This document shows positions 1-11,359 of a stretch of 64,000 bases of DNA, one piece after another (the first letter of the stretch is position 1; each line of letters starts with the position of its first letter). The notes under the pieces were generated by a model. The model searched no databases and had not been told where the DNA came from. It saw nothing but the letters and a program-made list of their open reading frames with translations. A program made the position numbers and the translations under genes. The DNA is from Endothia cerciana (lineage: Eukaryota; Ascomycota; Sordariomycetes; Diaporthales; Cryphonectriaceae), in NCBI GenBank assembly GCA_026119935.1, contig JALRMH010000004.1:806001-870000 (forward strand). Reading direction: 5' to 3'.

Positions 1-186
1 CGACATGAACGCGTTGTCGGCCGCATCACGTTCTATCCGCGCTTGTTGGGTTTGAGACCTTGTCCCCTTGATGCGGGAGCGGATGGCATATACTTTGATT
101 TTCTGGTCTGCCAACTTTCGCCACCTGGCCCTCAGAAGCCCGTCCTCCGGGGAGTCGACCTCATCGTTTCCGGTATCTGAATCCAT
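1..186 (-). CDS. Partial gene running off the left edge, unknown charged helical protein
   Basis: Reading leftwards from an ATG at 184-186, the frame stays open for 62 codons and leaves the window without a stop. The first 16 residues are acidic (MDSDTGNDEVDSPEDG). They are followed by a basic, Gln/Arg/Ala-rich stretch (RWRKLADQKIKVYAIRSR, then TQQARIERDAADNAF) that looks like the start of an amphipathic helix or coiled coil. No family is recognised. The ATG is the first in the frame and the acidic start is typical of a real N terminus. No intron donor is obvious in the visible part. Because the gene is cut, function, length and exon structure cannot be judged. Confidence 0.55.
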   Translation of the reverse strand, partial: MDSDTGNDEVDSPEDGLLRARWRKLADQKIKVYAIRSRIKGTRSQTQQARIERDAADNAFMS

Positions 187-2473
187 GCCCGCACCTATCT
201 GTGCGACCAGATGTCGGTATATGCGGTGCCTTTTCGAGACCGGGTAGGATTGCGAATTTGTTGGCGGCCAGGCCCTGTAGACGCGGCGCCTCCAAGCCCG
301 GCTCCATCTGAGGTTCCTCACGGACGGGCCTTCTGTAACCGACGCGTGGTCACTGGAGCTGTCGCCTGAGCTCATCAGGGATACAGTCACGCAGACACGT
401 GACGAGGGGAGGATGGGTTTTCAACACGAGTCTTGATCGTGATCAGACAGTGACGCCGGCTGCAGAGGGAGGAGGCGTGACGCAGTACGATGCTGGGGAG
501 GGCTGGGGGCTCGCTACCCACCTGGGGTCTGGAGATCATGGTCACCTAGTAGGTAGGATCAAGGCCATCATGGCCGGACCGGAGGAGGAGGCAGAGGCAG
601 TGAGCACAACAAGGCTGCGCCTTGTGGAGTCCTTCGCTGGACGCGTCTGAGGCGTATATGTAAGGCAGGACAAACGGCGCGATCCACTCTGGCTAGCACG
701 GAACCATAGGCTGCTAGGTTCGGCCCGCGTGGCAACTAATGTAGAAGAGAGGGCCCAGGTGAGGGCGCTGGCGGGAGCTATCAGACGCGAGAGTTGTGTC
801 CTGGACACCTGGCCAACTTCCAGGTGCAAAGGCTGGCGCGGTTTAGGCAGAAAAGGAGACACAGGCCGGGACGGGGAACATGACTCTGGGGCGGGCTATG
901 GGAAACTCTCCCTCCCCTCCCTTCCCATGACTGCGACTGCGTGAACCATTCCCGGGTGGTCGCCTTGTCGTGGGGGCCCTGCCGATTGAGACGTCCTCAT
1001 CACCCAAGGCAAGCAGATGACCTGGGATGTCTCGGATAGAAAAGGGCCATCTGGTCAGACATCCCCCGTACGGTGGTCGGGGGGAAATAAGAACTTGGGT
1101 AACACACAAATACCTGCATTTTCTAGGGCGGGAAGGGGTGCCAGAAGATTGGGAGGAGAATCATGGCAGGCGTAGATTCCTACTGGAGTGCGTGGCACAC
1201 ACGAGTGGGAATGCGTGGGAGGGACCGCGAGGAGGGGCGTGGGAGACGTGGGCGGGATAGGACAAGGGCATAACTCTCACCGGTCGATGCAATAATCCAG
1301 ATAGTGTACACACATGAATCCCTGCAAGGTGCATGCATGCATGCTGCACTGGGGGGCAATGTGGCACGCCCTTGTCGCAGCTAAGGGAGGCTAGCGCACC
1401 ATGACGCGCGCCGAGGGTATCTACTATGGTAGGTATCTGAGTATCTGGGTGCATACACAGTAGACCCTAGCGTTACCGTAGGTACTACTTACATGCTACC
1501 ATGGTATGTAGTACCACGCCATGTACTCGCATCACGTACCGCCGTACGACCTCACCTGGATATTCTGGTACCACCTCAGCGTCTGGATCTTCCCAGAAGC
1601 CCGACCTGCCCCTTTTGTCCTCCCTCCCTCTCCCTGCTGGGCGGATATCTCATCAATGAGTCTCCAGCATCCCCGGCCTGTAGAAGCAACACCATGGGAT
1701 GGATGATGGGACTGTGGCCCTATCTTTCGTGATCCCTCCTGTCTCACACCTCCCGTCCCTCGAGAACCTCGGCCATCCTCCTTGAGCGGCTGCGACCGTC
1801 GCCGGGGGCAGGGCTTCTCCATCCAGCGAACTGGCTGACGTGCGGAGGGATCAATCCAGCTGAGCTTCCGGGACTGGCTCGGTATCAGAGAGGGCATCCG
1901 AGTATCAAGCCGCTTCTACCTCTATTGGTCCTTCATCCACCAGGCCAGGATCCTCCATCGGAGGGGTCATCCAGTGGATCAGGATGCGGATCGACATCCG
2001 GCAAGCCTCCGATGCCGCCATCGTCATCCTCCTAGCAGATGTTCTCCTCTGGGCCTCACGAAGTCGGGCATCGTTCCATGCATGAGACTAGAAACCATTG
2101 GCCTCTCGCGATCACGCGTCCTGCGGCATGTGCATAGGTGGGGGAAGGGTGGCACATCTACGATCCGGGAGACACCGCTGGTACTCTGATACTACATGTG
2201 CTCTACAGTACACGCCTCGATGCTTCTTCCGGAAGGATCTTCCACCCGTTCCCGCCCTCAGTCGAGAATGCTCCACTCATGTCTCTACCATGCCGTGTTG
2301 GCTCTCGATGCTATCACAAGATCTCATGCAGCATCAACACCCTTTCACCGGCCTTCCTCCATGACCGCTCTCGGCCCAACGGCGGAGAATTGAGGCTCAA
2401 GCTGAGCTCTCATATGTTGCCCCGCCAGAGGTTCGTATTTCAGGACGCCCTGCCATGTTCAAACCTGGACTGC

Positions 2474-2533
<60 letters not shown>

Positions 2534-2740
2534 TTGTTGTAGTTGTTGTTGGATACTTCGTCTCTATCGAGCTCCTCATCTCGATACCGTGACAAGCGCC
2601 TCGATGTGCCTGAGGAGTGTCTCTCAATCCTTTGTGTTCAATAAAGCCCACTCAGTCCTGTTGCTTTTTGGGCAGTGTGCCTATCGTGACCATCCTGCGT
2701 ACCCACCCAAGGACGCGCCTCGAACCAGAGAGGTGCGGCC
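187..2740. other. Intergenic stretch without a convincing gene
   Basis: Short open frames occur on both strands, but none has a recognisable domain, spliced continuation or coding-like composition. The left part is presumably the promoter of the partial minus-strand gene. The right part leads into the DUF6590 gene and contains a CTG/TTG repeat. Confidence 0.5.
2475..2550 (+). repeat. CTG/TTG trinucleotide microsatellite
   Basis: Mostly uninterrupted CTG units turning into TTG units at the right end. The poly-Leu (plus) and poly-Ala (minus) frames crossing it have no other protein-like content, so I treat it as a noncoding microsatellite about 190 bases upstream of the DUF6590 gene start. Confidence 0.9.
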
Positions 2741-4932
2741 ATGAGCTCAGACTCAGACACGATCTTTTGGCTCCAAGAGCCACCGAAATGGGATCCAAAG
2801 AACGGGAAGTTCTACTGGGAAGGCTATAAGGTGCAACGTAGGTATACTCAGCAGTTTAGTCTCATCCCTGGGCTTGCTTGCGCTTTAAGATCCGTTCAGT
2901 TGGTATTGTCTCTGACGTTCATCCTCCTTAGCTGGTGGGAAATCGAAGACGGTGCGGAAGTATCTCAAATATCCCGATGACTTCGACTCGTCTGGCAGCC
3001 CACTTCCGGGTCTGCGACCACCAGAGACCCCTGGACTCGAAGAAGCGTCGACGCCGCGCACGATATACCAGTGGGTCCAAGGCCCTACTGCCTTCGACGA
3101 AGCTCAGCGGTCGAGAGCGCATCCCTCCTCCCCTCCAGATCCGCAGACGGGGCTCTTGGGGACCTCTCCCAACTACAGCGTCCATACCGCAGACCAAAGT
3201 CGCGGTATGCCTTTTTTTTTTTTGGTTTTTTTTTTTGGTTTTCTTTTTCCTTCTTCATTCCCCCTTCACAACCCAACCTAGGTCTCCCACAGAAGCGCGG
3301 CACCCACATGCAGGAAGTCTAAGTAGCGACCGGGTGGAGGCAGACAACTACGCTCGGGCATCGTTAACCAGTGGCTAAACAACTTCTGGGGCACGCATGG
3401 CCACGGCATCAACGATGCCCCGAGCAGGACCTTCGGGGTACTGGTTCTAGCTCTCCAGGAAGCCCAATGCTGACTCTTCGAGCTTCAGGCTTCGATCATC
3501 CACAAGGCTCTTCAGGGAATGACCATACAGCTGCCTCGACATCTGGCTACCAGACACAATGGCCAGCCGGTGCTACACAACTGAGGCAAGGGGGTGCTTT
3601 CGGAGCCACATGCCAGACAAGTTACGGCACCATCCCTATTGCCGAGTATCAGTACGGCCCGACCTCATCAACGTCTTGGGTCATGGGTCCTCAACATCCG
3701 TCACAGCAAACACTGTCAGGACCATGTGAGTCTTTACATCCCCTCCAAGAGGTTTGCTCAGCGGAGCTGAAAAACTCTGCCAGCCTTTTCTCGTCGACGA
3801 GAACATGAGTACTGCTCGGAAGGCCCACGCGGCAGTGCAAAGCACCACCACAGGACTTCCGACAGGAAGACGCCGCATGAAAGCTGTAAGCATCTAAATA
3901 CCTTGCATACTCTATCACTAGGTGGGACTGACTGACGTGCGTCCAGCATCTGGTCGGCTCCAGCATTTCCAGCAGGATGATCTCGGGGATCGATTCAGCC
4001 ACCACTCTCGACCCCGCGGGCAGTCGGGCTACCAAAGCCAGGGCGGTGCGGTCAATCTAGGTACGTGCGAACATGATATTGTCGACTGCAAGCAATATCC
4101 GCTGATCAGTTTCGCTCTTGCAAGTAGAGGCTAATATGTTTCATCACGACTCGGCCGGCGCAGACGAGCTTCCTAACGTCAGGGTGAAGCACAAGGCCAT
4201 TAAAGAAGCTCCGCGGATTAGTCAGAGCAGTGGCGGCAAGGAATACTTAGATCCAAGTACGTCTTCCGCAATCGGATTGACTTAATTCTCTAACAGTCAC
4301 AAGATTTCGATCTATTCCCATCGTCAGACTTCAAGCCAGGAAAGGTCAGTCTCTATGCCTCAGCTATGTGCTAGAGTTCGCCAAGGTGACTAAGATAATG
4401 GGGCAGATCATCAAAGTGATGTGGTCCGAACCGAAAGGCACAACAGTGAGAGGCCCGCGGGGTAGCCGCCTCACGTGTGTGGATACTTTGTTGGAAGAGC
4501 ACAAGAAGGAAGTCTGGAGGGGCTTCCGCCGCTTCATCATTATTCGCAATGACGAGGGCCATTGTACCTGCGTGTAAGCTGCTCACCGCCTCAACTGTCA
4601 TAACCAGAGCGATACTGATAGGCCGGCGCAGCCCCATCTACTCGTATGGAAACCAAGGCTGTACGAAGAAAGGTGTCAAACCGCAGCAGCACGGTATCGT
4701 TTACGAGGACATCCCAGGAAGGGCCCCAATGCAGGTGGAAGGTGAGAAGGATCTTGGTTTCGAAGCAATCCGTGCCAGGACGGCAATCGGCGAACCCATC
4801 AAGGATACCTCAAGGGTCAATTACGCAAAGGTCGTCACAGTCGAGCACAACGTCAAGGTGATGTTTGTCGGAGAGGTCGTTCCAAACGACTGGCAGATCG
4901 CGCGTGAGGCCGTCAGATCATACTTCAGGTAA
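2741..4932 (+). CDS. DUF6590 domain protein with long disordered N-terminal region
   Basis: Nine exons join in frame: 2741-2837, 2932-3204, 3372-3725, 3784-3885, 3947-4060, 4128-4256, 4304-4344, 4407-4573 and 4632-4932, giving 525 residues. Every junction is GT-AG and keeps the phase. The N terminus (MSSDSDTIFWLQEPPKWD) precedes a Ser/Gln/Gly-rich, apparently disordered region of about 330 residues. The conserved C-terminal part starts near residue 358 (FDLFPSSDFKPGK) and includes KVMWSEPKG, a segment like FRRFIIIRNDEGHCTCVPI, and HGIVYED. I recognise this as the fungal DUF6590 module, of unknown biochemical function. The final exon could also be spliced at 4928 into an open frame after 5049, but the stop at 4930-4932 lies where the domain normally ends. 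Intron 2 (3205-3371) contains long T runs. Confidence 0.8.
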
Positions 4933-7177
4933 AGGACCTGAGAGGTGTGATATATACCCACGAAGATAGTGCAGCCCTGTCGGCCGCATCAAGCCGCCCA
5001 TCACAGCGGCGAGGCTGGTAAGTCCCTGACACATTTTGCTCCTGCGCAGATGCAACTTAGATATCCATCCTGCGCAGGACGCTCTTCTCCTGCATACGTT
5101 GCCGACCAATATCGGCTGGAAGGCCCGGTCTCTGCGCTTGGCAAGCGCAATAACCATCGACAGAAGGCCTTTGGGGATCTCTTCGGCCAGCGGTGCCTGG
5201 AATCCCTGGCGCCGAAATTTCCTTTCCCTTTCATCCTCTCTTCATTTCATTCAAGCTTGCGAAAATTCGCCGAATGACGACCAGACAGACCACACCACAC
5301 CATTGGGGTTTGTATTGCCCCGCGCTGTGGTTCTGTACGTCGGGGGACGAGCATCGGCACCGTTCTGAATACTATCAATGAGCACAAAGAAGCCGATTTG
5401 CAACAGTTTCGGCGGATGACTTATGACCTGGTGATCTCATGCCATTCCATGGGCAGGTGGGAGCTGTGGCTTGGAGAGGGACAACCGTGGAGCTAAACAG
5501 GCTCCTGTGACGAAGAAATGAGGATTCTAGTGGAGGCTTGGGTTGGCCATGGCTCTTTGGGTCTAGTTACTGCAGAGGTCCAGTCAGCATGGTCTTTTGT
5601 TGTTGTTTTCTTTGCTGAATTCCATCATTTCGTCGGATCTGTGCCCCAGCAATTGAACATCTGAAACCAAGGCTGAGCACTGAAGGAATCTGCAACCACT
5701 CGCTTCTGTATTGTGAGTTGCTTTGAGGACCATCCGCTCATACAAAGGCTTGCTTCAGTAAATGAACAGAGAAAGGGAGATACTTGAAGTGGCCAGAACC
5801 ATGTAGCTGCCAATTGTTACACCCCCATTCATATCCCTTTCCCAACCCGTTCCCCTCAAGCCTGGAGACAATTTACTCTGTGAACAGCGGGTCCCAGCTG
5901 TCCAGCGTATGTGATTTCAGATGTAAGCAATATGGTGAGAAAGGCCTTCCATGGCATCCACAAACTCTGTCGCCAAAACCTACTTACCTCCGACAGGAGC
6001 GGTTGCGCGAGAGATGCTCAGCCCTACACGGGAAAAGAAAGTTTGACGTTGCTGTGGTCATGAAGTGATGGACCGTGCAAACCATGCGGGCGGGGGAGTC
6101 GAGGTCTGCTGCAGCCAATAGGCAGGGTCCCTATTACATCACTGGACGCTGCCGGCTAGCCCGTGCAGATGGGCTGCAGGCCGAACAGAGTACTGTACTA
6201 CCATACATCTTCTCCACTACAAGAGGTTCATGTAAGACATAGTGAGTGGTATCTGTGGTATTCAGAACCTCATCATAACCAGCTGTCATATATCCGGCTG
6301 AGCTGATGGGCTTCTGTCTGGCTTCATGAGTCGAGGGGGTTCTTATACCGAAGCACCATTATAAGGGTTATTGTGCATGTGACAGGGATCCTGCCCCAAA
6401 TTGAAGGTGGAGCTTACCGGATCCATGCCAGGCAAAGTCCCTCCTCATCACAAGATGTCTACGAGGCTGCGACGACGCCTTCGATCCACGGAGCTTGTAC
6501 ATCTCGGCAGTTTGATGCAAGAGATGGGCGCCACAAACGTGAGCCCACAATTCACTAGCCTCCCAGGGCGCCCTGGATTCCCAACCCACCTCAAGACCGC
6601 TTTCCCGCTTTGTTTCCCCTCTGCGGCCACCCACCACGACCAGGTCGAAGCCGGGCTGACAAACAGAAGCATCGTGAGAGCGCCATATCCCCGATCGGAC
6701 GCGCAGGATTTGTAACCGCCTCCTATGCGCGATACCCTCCCCTGGCTCGAGACAAGTCTGCCAGAGCCGCGCACCCACCGCGACCATCCCGCCTCTGGCT
6801 GTCGGGAGGGGGCAGTGCTGCCGACACCACACACCAGCCAGTAACCGCCTTCGATTATCGCGCACCACTCCTACCGTCCTCCGAGCTCAACTCTCCCGGC
6901 CAACGAGTCTATCCTTTCCTTGCCTCAGCCAAGGAAGGCACCGGGGGACGCCCTCGCGGCATCTTGTTCGAGGGTCCAAGGGGTCTCAAGAGCTCTGAAA
7001 AGCCAACATCGCTTGCCCGAACGCATTGACAATTCGCACTCAGCACTACGACGATTCCGAGGCTTTCTTAAACTCAGGATAGGGGTGAGGGACATGTTTC
7101 TCGGGTGTTTGACCTTTTGCGCAGGTGGACCTTGGCACTAACATCTTACTCTGGCAGTCTTGCACATCCAACCCACC
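4933..7177. other. Intergenic region; probable F-box gene upstream region on the right
   Basis: No open frame here is convincing. From 5049 a frame stays open to about 5368 and could be an alternative last exon of the DUF6590 gene, but its content (runs of Ser, Leu and Pro) is weak. From about 6500 to 7177 the DNA is GC-rich and leads to the F-box gene, so it probably holds its promoter and 5' leader. A pyrimidine-AG acceptor-like site lies at 7150-7156, just before the start codon. Confidence 0.4.
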
Positions 7178-10100
7178 ATGTCCGAAGCGGGGCCCTCCTA
7201 TCGAGCTGCTAAGCGCCGCAAGATGTCGACGGCCTCAAGCCCGTCTATCATGAGCTCAGCTTCGATCCAGAATGCCGCCGTTGACCTACCGATCACCGCC
7301 CCGGCGTCCGGCACACCCCAGGCAAGCTGCTCCGGATCGGTCACCCCATCGGGAGATCTCCAGGACAACGACGACGCAGATGCTGAGATGATCGACCAGC
7401 ATCCCGATGCCTCGATAAACACGGCCGCGGTATCAGACACTGGCAACGCGCCCCTGGACGGTCGCGGCTATACTTGGCCTGCCGGCCGCATCCCCGTGGA
7501 GATATTCAACTGGATCGTCCATTTCCTCTCCCGCAAGGATGTACAGAGCATGCGTTGTGTGAACCGCGAGTTCGACTCTAAGCTCGCAGAGATCTACTTT
7601 AATGTCGTGGTCGTGCCCTTCCGCCCCGAGTTCGAGGCGCTCTATGGTTCTCTGAATATCAATCCAAGCCAGAGGAACGATCAACCACAGAAGCTGAGCT
7701 TGGTGTTCAGGAAGAAATTCGACGACACAAATCCAGGAGGCAGCGCTTCTCTAGATCGAGGCCCCGACCTGACAGACGACGATTCCTTGTTCTCGGGTGG
7801 TCACCGGGTTTTCCAACAGTTTGGGGACAAGATGCGGAAATTTGCTCTCGCCCTCGAGCTCAACGAACAGGATCTCGCCTACCCGCCCCTCAAGCTCAAC
7901 CAGGAGATCGTCTCGGCGCCTTGGGGTCTCTACCGCTGGCCAATCATGAGTTATCAGCGGTACTTGCTGCTCGAAGGCTTGGAGCAGTTGGCAGACGAGA
8001 CTGGGTACATGAAGAAGGCATTCCAATTTCTCGAAAGGGTCACGGAAATCGGCATCTCGTGCGATGCTGGGTTGGGCTGGCTGCAGGGCTCCGACAGCAA
8101 CCCGTTCTGTACCCGTAGCGGCCCAGCCGTCTTCAGACCTATTGCTTATGAAGATGGCACATCTAGCAATGACCCAAGCACTGACCACGACGTGGAAGGA
8201 TCTCTCAGTCTATCGATACTCAAGCAGATGGCACTGAATGCGGGCTACTCCTCAAAGGAGTGGCCCAGAGTTGTGTTGCGCCTCCTCGAAGACGAGGGCC
8301 GCGAAGGGGCGGTCGAGTGGGAAGACCGAGTCCAGCTTGATGGCAAGATTGTCCGCACGCGCGTTCCCACCCTCCTCGTCGATGAGACTACCAAGAAGGA
8401 GGACATCATCCAACACATTGAGAGCGTGATCAATCTCGACAACGAATATCCAGTTATCAGCCCCTCGGAGGCACGAAAGTTCGGGCTTATTCCCAGCAAC
8501 CTCACTACAGCGCAGGCGGAGATGCTGCTTGAGCTCGAATGGGCCCATCGTGCACTCATGCAATCTTACCGCATCGCGGTCATGGACAACAAGGCCTCGT
8601 TCAAGAACCTTCGGCAGCTCACCATCGCACGGTGCCCCAGCTGCCATGTCCTGACGTGGTGCAATGACCTGTTCTGGGAGACCATGACCTCCATCGAGAC
8701 ATTTCACTTGGGTGTTGTCCCCGAATGGCGGGAGATCACCAAGGACCCCAGCGGCGCCGTTACGCAAGAACGCGTTGCCCCGGTCGATGCCTGCCAGAAC
8801 GTCTTCAAGCTCTTCCAGTACTACGTCGGCGAGCAGCGAAACGTCAAGAATGTCTCTTTTGAATGGCTCTGTGGCGGCGAGTTTGCCGTGGGCAAGAGCC
8901 AGCGTGACCGCTACATTCTGCCAGCTCCTGTTCTCTCAGAGGCAAGCAATATGGTCTCTGTGCAGCACACGTTCGCCGAGGACGATGTCCTTAACCTGCC
9001 CTACGTGCAGAAGCTGTCTCTAAAGAACTGCTGGTTCACTCCGCACGTGTTCTTGCCCTTCTTCAAGCACATGGGCATGGAGGCTCTCCTTGAAGTTATC
9101 CTGGAGTCCGTGTCGCTCACGGGACCGCCGAGCATGGCGGCAGAGCTCAGCATCTATCCCGGCACGCCTACCTCACAGGTTAAGCCTGCTCATTGGCCCT
9201 GGCCACTTTGCGCTGGAGCAGAGCCCGAACATTGGTTCCAGCTCCAACGTCCTAATGCCCACAATGGCCACAATGGCCACAATGCCCACAATGCCCACAA
9301 TGGCCACCATGCCCACAATGGCCACCATGCCCACAATGGCCACCATGCCCACAATGGCCACCATGCCCACAATGCCCCTGCCAACATGTTTCCATGGCTC
9401 GCAGGGATTCCGGCAGGCCCCGCTCCGGGGACCAACCCTCCTGCTCTCGTTATCAACCCTGTGAATGCAGTGCCTCCCCCAGCTGTAGCTCCCAATCAAT
9501 TCCTGGGAGGATTGGTGCAGCCGGGCGGACACAACCCTGCGGCCGCAGTCGCTATCAATCGGTCTACTCCTCCTATAGAACATAATGTCTTGAGCACGCA
9601 CACAAACCGATGGCGCGGGTGGTCCTGGTCTCATGTTCTGGCAAGCCTTGGGATGGCGCCCGCAGCTAGCCAACAGCTCGAGGGCAGCAGCGAGGGTAGG
9701 ACCTACTTGCAGGCTATGGGGGATCTCGAGGAGCGTTTCGCGCACAATTTCAGGCGCGTGCTTGGGGACCGGGAGGATAATCATAATCACCAGGTCATGA
9801 GGTTCCGGTCCTGCGGCTACGCCCTGGTTGACTCGCCCAGCATCGACAATTGGAAGATCATTCCGGACCGCGCAATCCGGGTCCAGCACAGTCCTGACCT
9901 GCCCGCTCGGCTGCGGGAGCTCGATAACCAGATGTTGATATCTCACGAGGGCATGCTCGCCAAGGTGCTGAGCTACATACCGGATGAAGAGGAACAGCAG
10001 CTGCGGGATATCTTTGGCTTTGACTTTGGGTGGGGCGGGCTCTACGAGGACATTATGGTCCAGGTTGCTGTCGCCGATGGCAATCCCAACCCCGGCCAGG

Positions 10101-10198
10101 CACGATTCCATGGTCACGCGACAAATGCTCCGACAAGTGAAAGCGAGAGGGCGAAGTTGATATCCAAGGAGGAGCAGGCGGCGTCGCGCAGTTCCTAG
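7178..10198 (+). CDS. F-box protein with Asn/His tandem-repeat region
   Basis: A single open exon encodes 1006 residues from the ATG at 7178, which sits in a good context (CACCATG). An open-frame extension to 7160 relies on a TTG and is not needed. After a Ser/Ala-rich, probably disordered leader with a basic cluster (AAKRRKMS), an F-box motif spans about residues 101-147: GRIPVEIFNWIVHFLSRKDV, then SMRCVNREFDSKLAEIYF. This is the usual adaptor motif by which such proteins bind Skp1 in SCF ubiquitin ligases and present substrates. The long middle region has Leu/Trp-rich segments typical of fungal F-box proteins without defined repeats. Residues about 693-734 are an Asn/His/Gly/Ala tandem repeat encoded by a minisatellite. 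The frame ends at TAG 10196-10198, but the same frame stays open for another 229 codons, so the true C terminus is uncertain. Confidence 0.85.
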   Translation: MSEAGPSYRAAKRRKMSTASSPSIMSSASIQNAAVDLPITAPASGTPQASCSGSVTPSGDLQDNDDADAEMIDQHPDASINTAAVSDTGNAPLDGRGYTWPAGRIPVEIFNWIVHFLSRKDVQSMRCVNREFDSKLAEIYFNVVVVPFRPEFEALYGSLNINPSQRNDQPQKLSLVFRKKFDDTNPGGSASLDRGPDLTDDDSLFSGGHRVFQQFGDKMRKFALALELNEQDLAYPPLKLNQEIVSAPWGLYRWPIMSYQRYLLLEGLEQLADETGYMKKAFQFLERVTEIGISCDAGLGWLQGSDSNPFCTRSGPAVFRPIAYEDGTSSNDPSTDHDVEGSLSLSILKQMALNAGYSSKEWPRVVLRLLEDEGREGAVEWEDRVQLDGKIVRTRVPTLLVDETTKKEDIIQHIESVINLDNEYPVISPSEARKFGLIPSNLTTAQAEMLLELEWAHRALMQSYRIAVMDNKASFKNLRQLTIARCPSCHVLTWCNDLFWETMTSIETFHLGVVPEWREITKDPSGAVTQERVAPVDACQNVFKLFQYYVGEQRNVKNVSFEWLCGGEFAVGKSQRDRYILPAPVLSEASNMVSVQHTFAEDDVLNLPYVQKLSLKNCWFTPHVFLPFFKHMGMEALLEVILESVSLTGPPSMAAELSIYPGTPTSQVKPAHWPWPLCAGAEPEHWFQLQRPNAHNGHNGHNAHNAHNGHHAHNGHHAHNGHHAHNGHHAHNAPANMFPWLAGIPAGPAPGTNPPALVINPVNAVPPPAVAPNQFLGGLVQPGGHNPAAAVAINRSTPPIEHNVLSTHTNRWRGWSWSHVLASLGMAPAASQQLEGSSEGRTYLQAMGDLEERFAHNFRRVLGDREDNHNHQVMRFRSCGYALVDSPSIDNWKIIPDRAIRVQHSPDLPARLRELDNQMLISHEGMLAKVLSYIPDEEEQQLRDIFGFDFGWGGLYEDIMVQVAVADGNPNPGQARFHGHATNAPTSESERAKLISKEEQAASRSS
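9256..9380 (+). repeat. Coding minisatellite (Asn-Gly-His / Asn-Ala-His units)
   Basis: Nine-base units alternating ACAATGGCC and ACAATGCCC, with a longer repeat incorporating CACCATGCC, are iterated in register with the F-box gene. They encode strings of Asn, His, Gly and Ala. The period is a multiple of three, so copy-number changes keep the frame. Confidence 0.9.
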
Positions 10199-11359
10199 GA
10201 GGATGTGGCCCCCAGCGCGAACGAGGATTTGACGAGTCATGACGAGGAAAATGATGAAGACGGGCATGGATACGAAGATGAAAATGAGGCTCATGGCAAT
10301 CATGTTCTTCAAGGTGACTGGGCTGTCGAGATTGTTACACCCACTGGCACCGGCGAGAGCACCCTCAATAGCCCTGGTCAGCGTAACGATGACAACGCTG
10401 TAGCTGCCGACGGTTGTTGTGACAGTTCTAGCTCTTACGATTCCGCCCCTTCGGCCGCGAACTCTGGCGTAAAGCCGGCCGGTGTTGGCAAGGGCCAAGC
10501 CATCCAAACAGACATTTGCGATCCGCAGATGCCTAGCACTGGCAACGAATGGGGTTGGGGCGATGGTGATTCAGATTCGGACAATGACTGGGGCTCGAGC
10601 AACAAAGATGTCAGCCGAAGCAATTGTGGAGATACTGGCGAGCCGAGCACTTTCTCTGCAGCTCCCAAGGCCAACGAGGCAATTGCGGACCAGGACGGTG
10701 GCGGTCAGAATGTTACTGCTGCTTCTGTCCCTGCTGACGGTTGTGATGGCTTTCGAGACCCTTCACCTCCTGGCAACTGGAATGTCCACACCAACCCCCC
10801 ATCATCACTCAGCCAGGTTTGGGGGACTCAAGTGGAACCCTTACTGAACGCTACCTCAAACGATGAAGATGCCGGCACGATAGGGTAATCGACAGCGGTA
10901 TTCTTAGGGCTGGCTTAGACAACAGCGAGGAAGCTCCCATATCCACTGCGTCGCGGACGGTTGATGATGTAGAGGAAGAGGAAACAGGGTTCGACTCTAG
11001 CCTGGCATCTATGATCATCAAGGACAACCACCTCGGGTCATGCCAGCACACGGACCCTTTCCAGTGCTGGTCCAGGCCCCATCACTACTGCTTCCCGTGC
11101 TCAGCAGCCGCCGAGGATTGTGTTACAACCTCATAAGGAACTCCTGGCCGGTCTCCCCGGTCGAGTACTTTTGCATGATGATGACGACTCCGGAGCCGGC
11201 CGTGCCCATCGGCAACTCGGCCGTGTGTCCCCGATAGATTGCATCAATGATAGCAGCATCGGTGATGACCAAGGTCTAGCCCCGAGTACCGTCTCTGTCT
11301 GTTCTCGATATCACTGGCAGAGGAAGAGTCCCAAAGGCCATGAATGGTGGAAGTACTAG
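10199..11359 (+). pseudogene. Frame-broken coding-like continuation of the F-box gene
   Basis: Immediately after the F-box gene stop, the same frame is open from 10199 to 10885 (229 codons, stop at 10886-10888). It has a strongly acidic, low-complexity composition (DEENDEDGHGYEDENEAHG; later WGWGDGDSDSDNDWGSS). Coding character then moves to frame 1 (about 10882-11136; VDDVEEEETGFDSS) and back to frame 2 until 11359 (LQPHKELLAGLPGRVLLHDD). No canonical donor-acceptor pair of normal fungal intron length links these parts. I infer a long C-terminal tail interrupted by one stop and about two frameshifts, either real decay or sequence error. A separate short gene starting around 10205 is less likely because that position is GTG, not ATG. 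Confidence 0.5.

Noticed and set aside
2138..2651. Poly-Leu and poly-Ala frames over the CTG repeat
   Set aside because: Frames are kept open only by the microsatellite and have no protein-like content on either side.
5049..5368. Alternative tenth exon of the DUF6590 gene
   Set aside because: A donor at 4928 and an acceptor before 5049 exist, but the added sequence is Ser/Leu/Pro-rich and the domain is already complete at the 4932 stop.
9173..10507. 444-codon open frame on the minus strand
   Set aside because: Antisense shadow of the F-box gene; it crosses the minisatellite and has no domain. The sense frame carries the F-box motif and a good start context.
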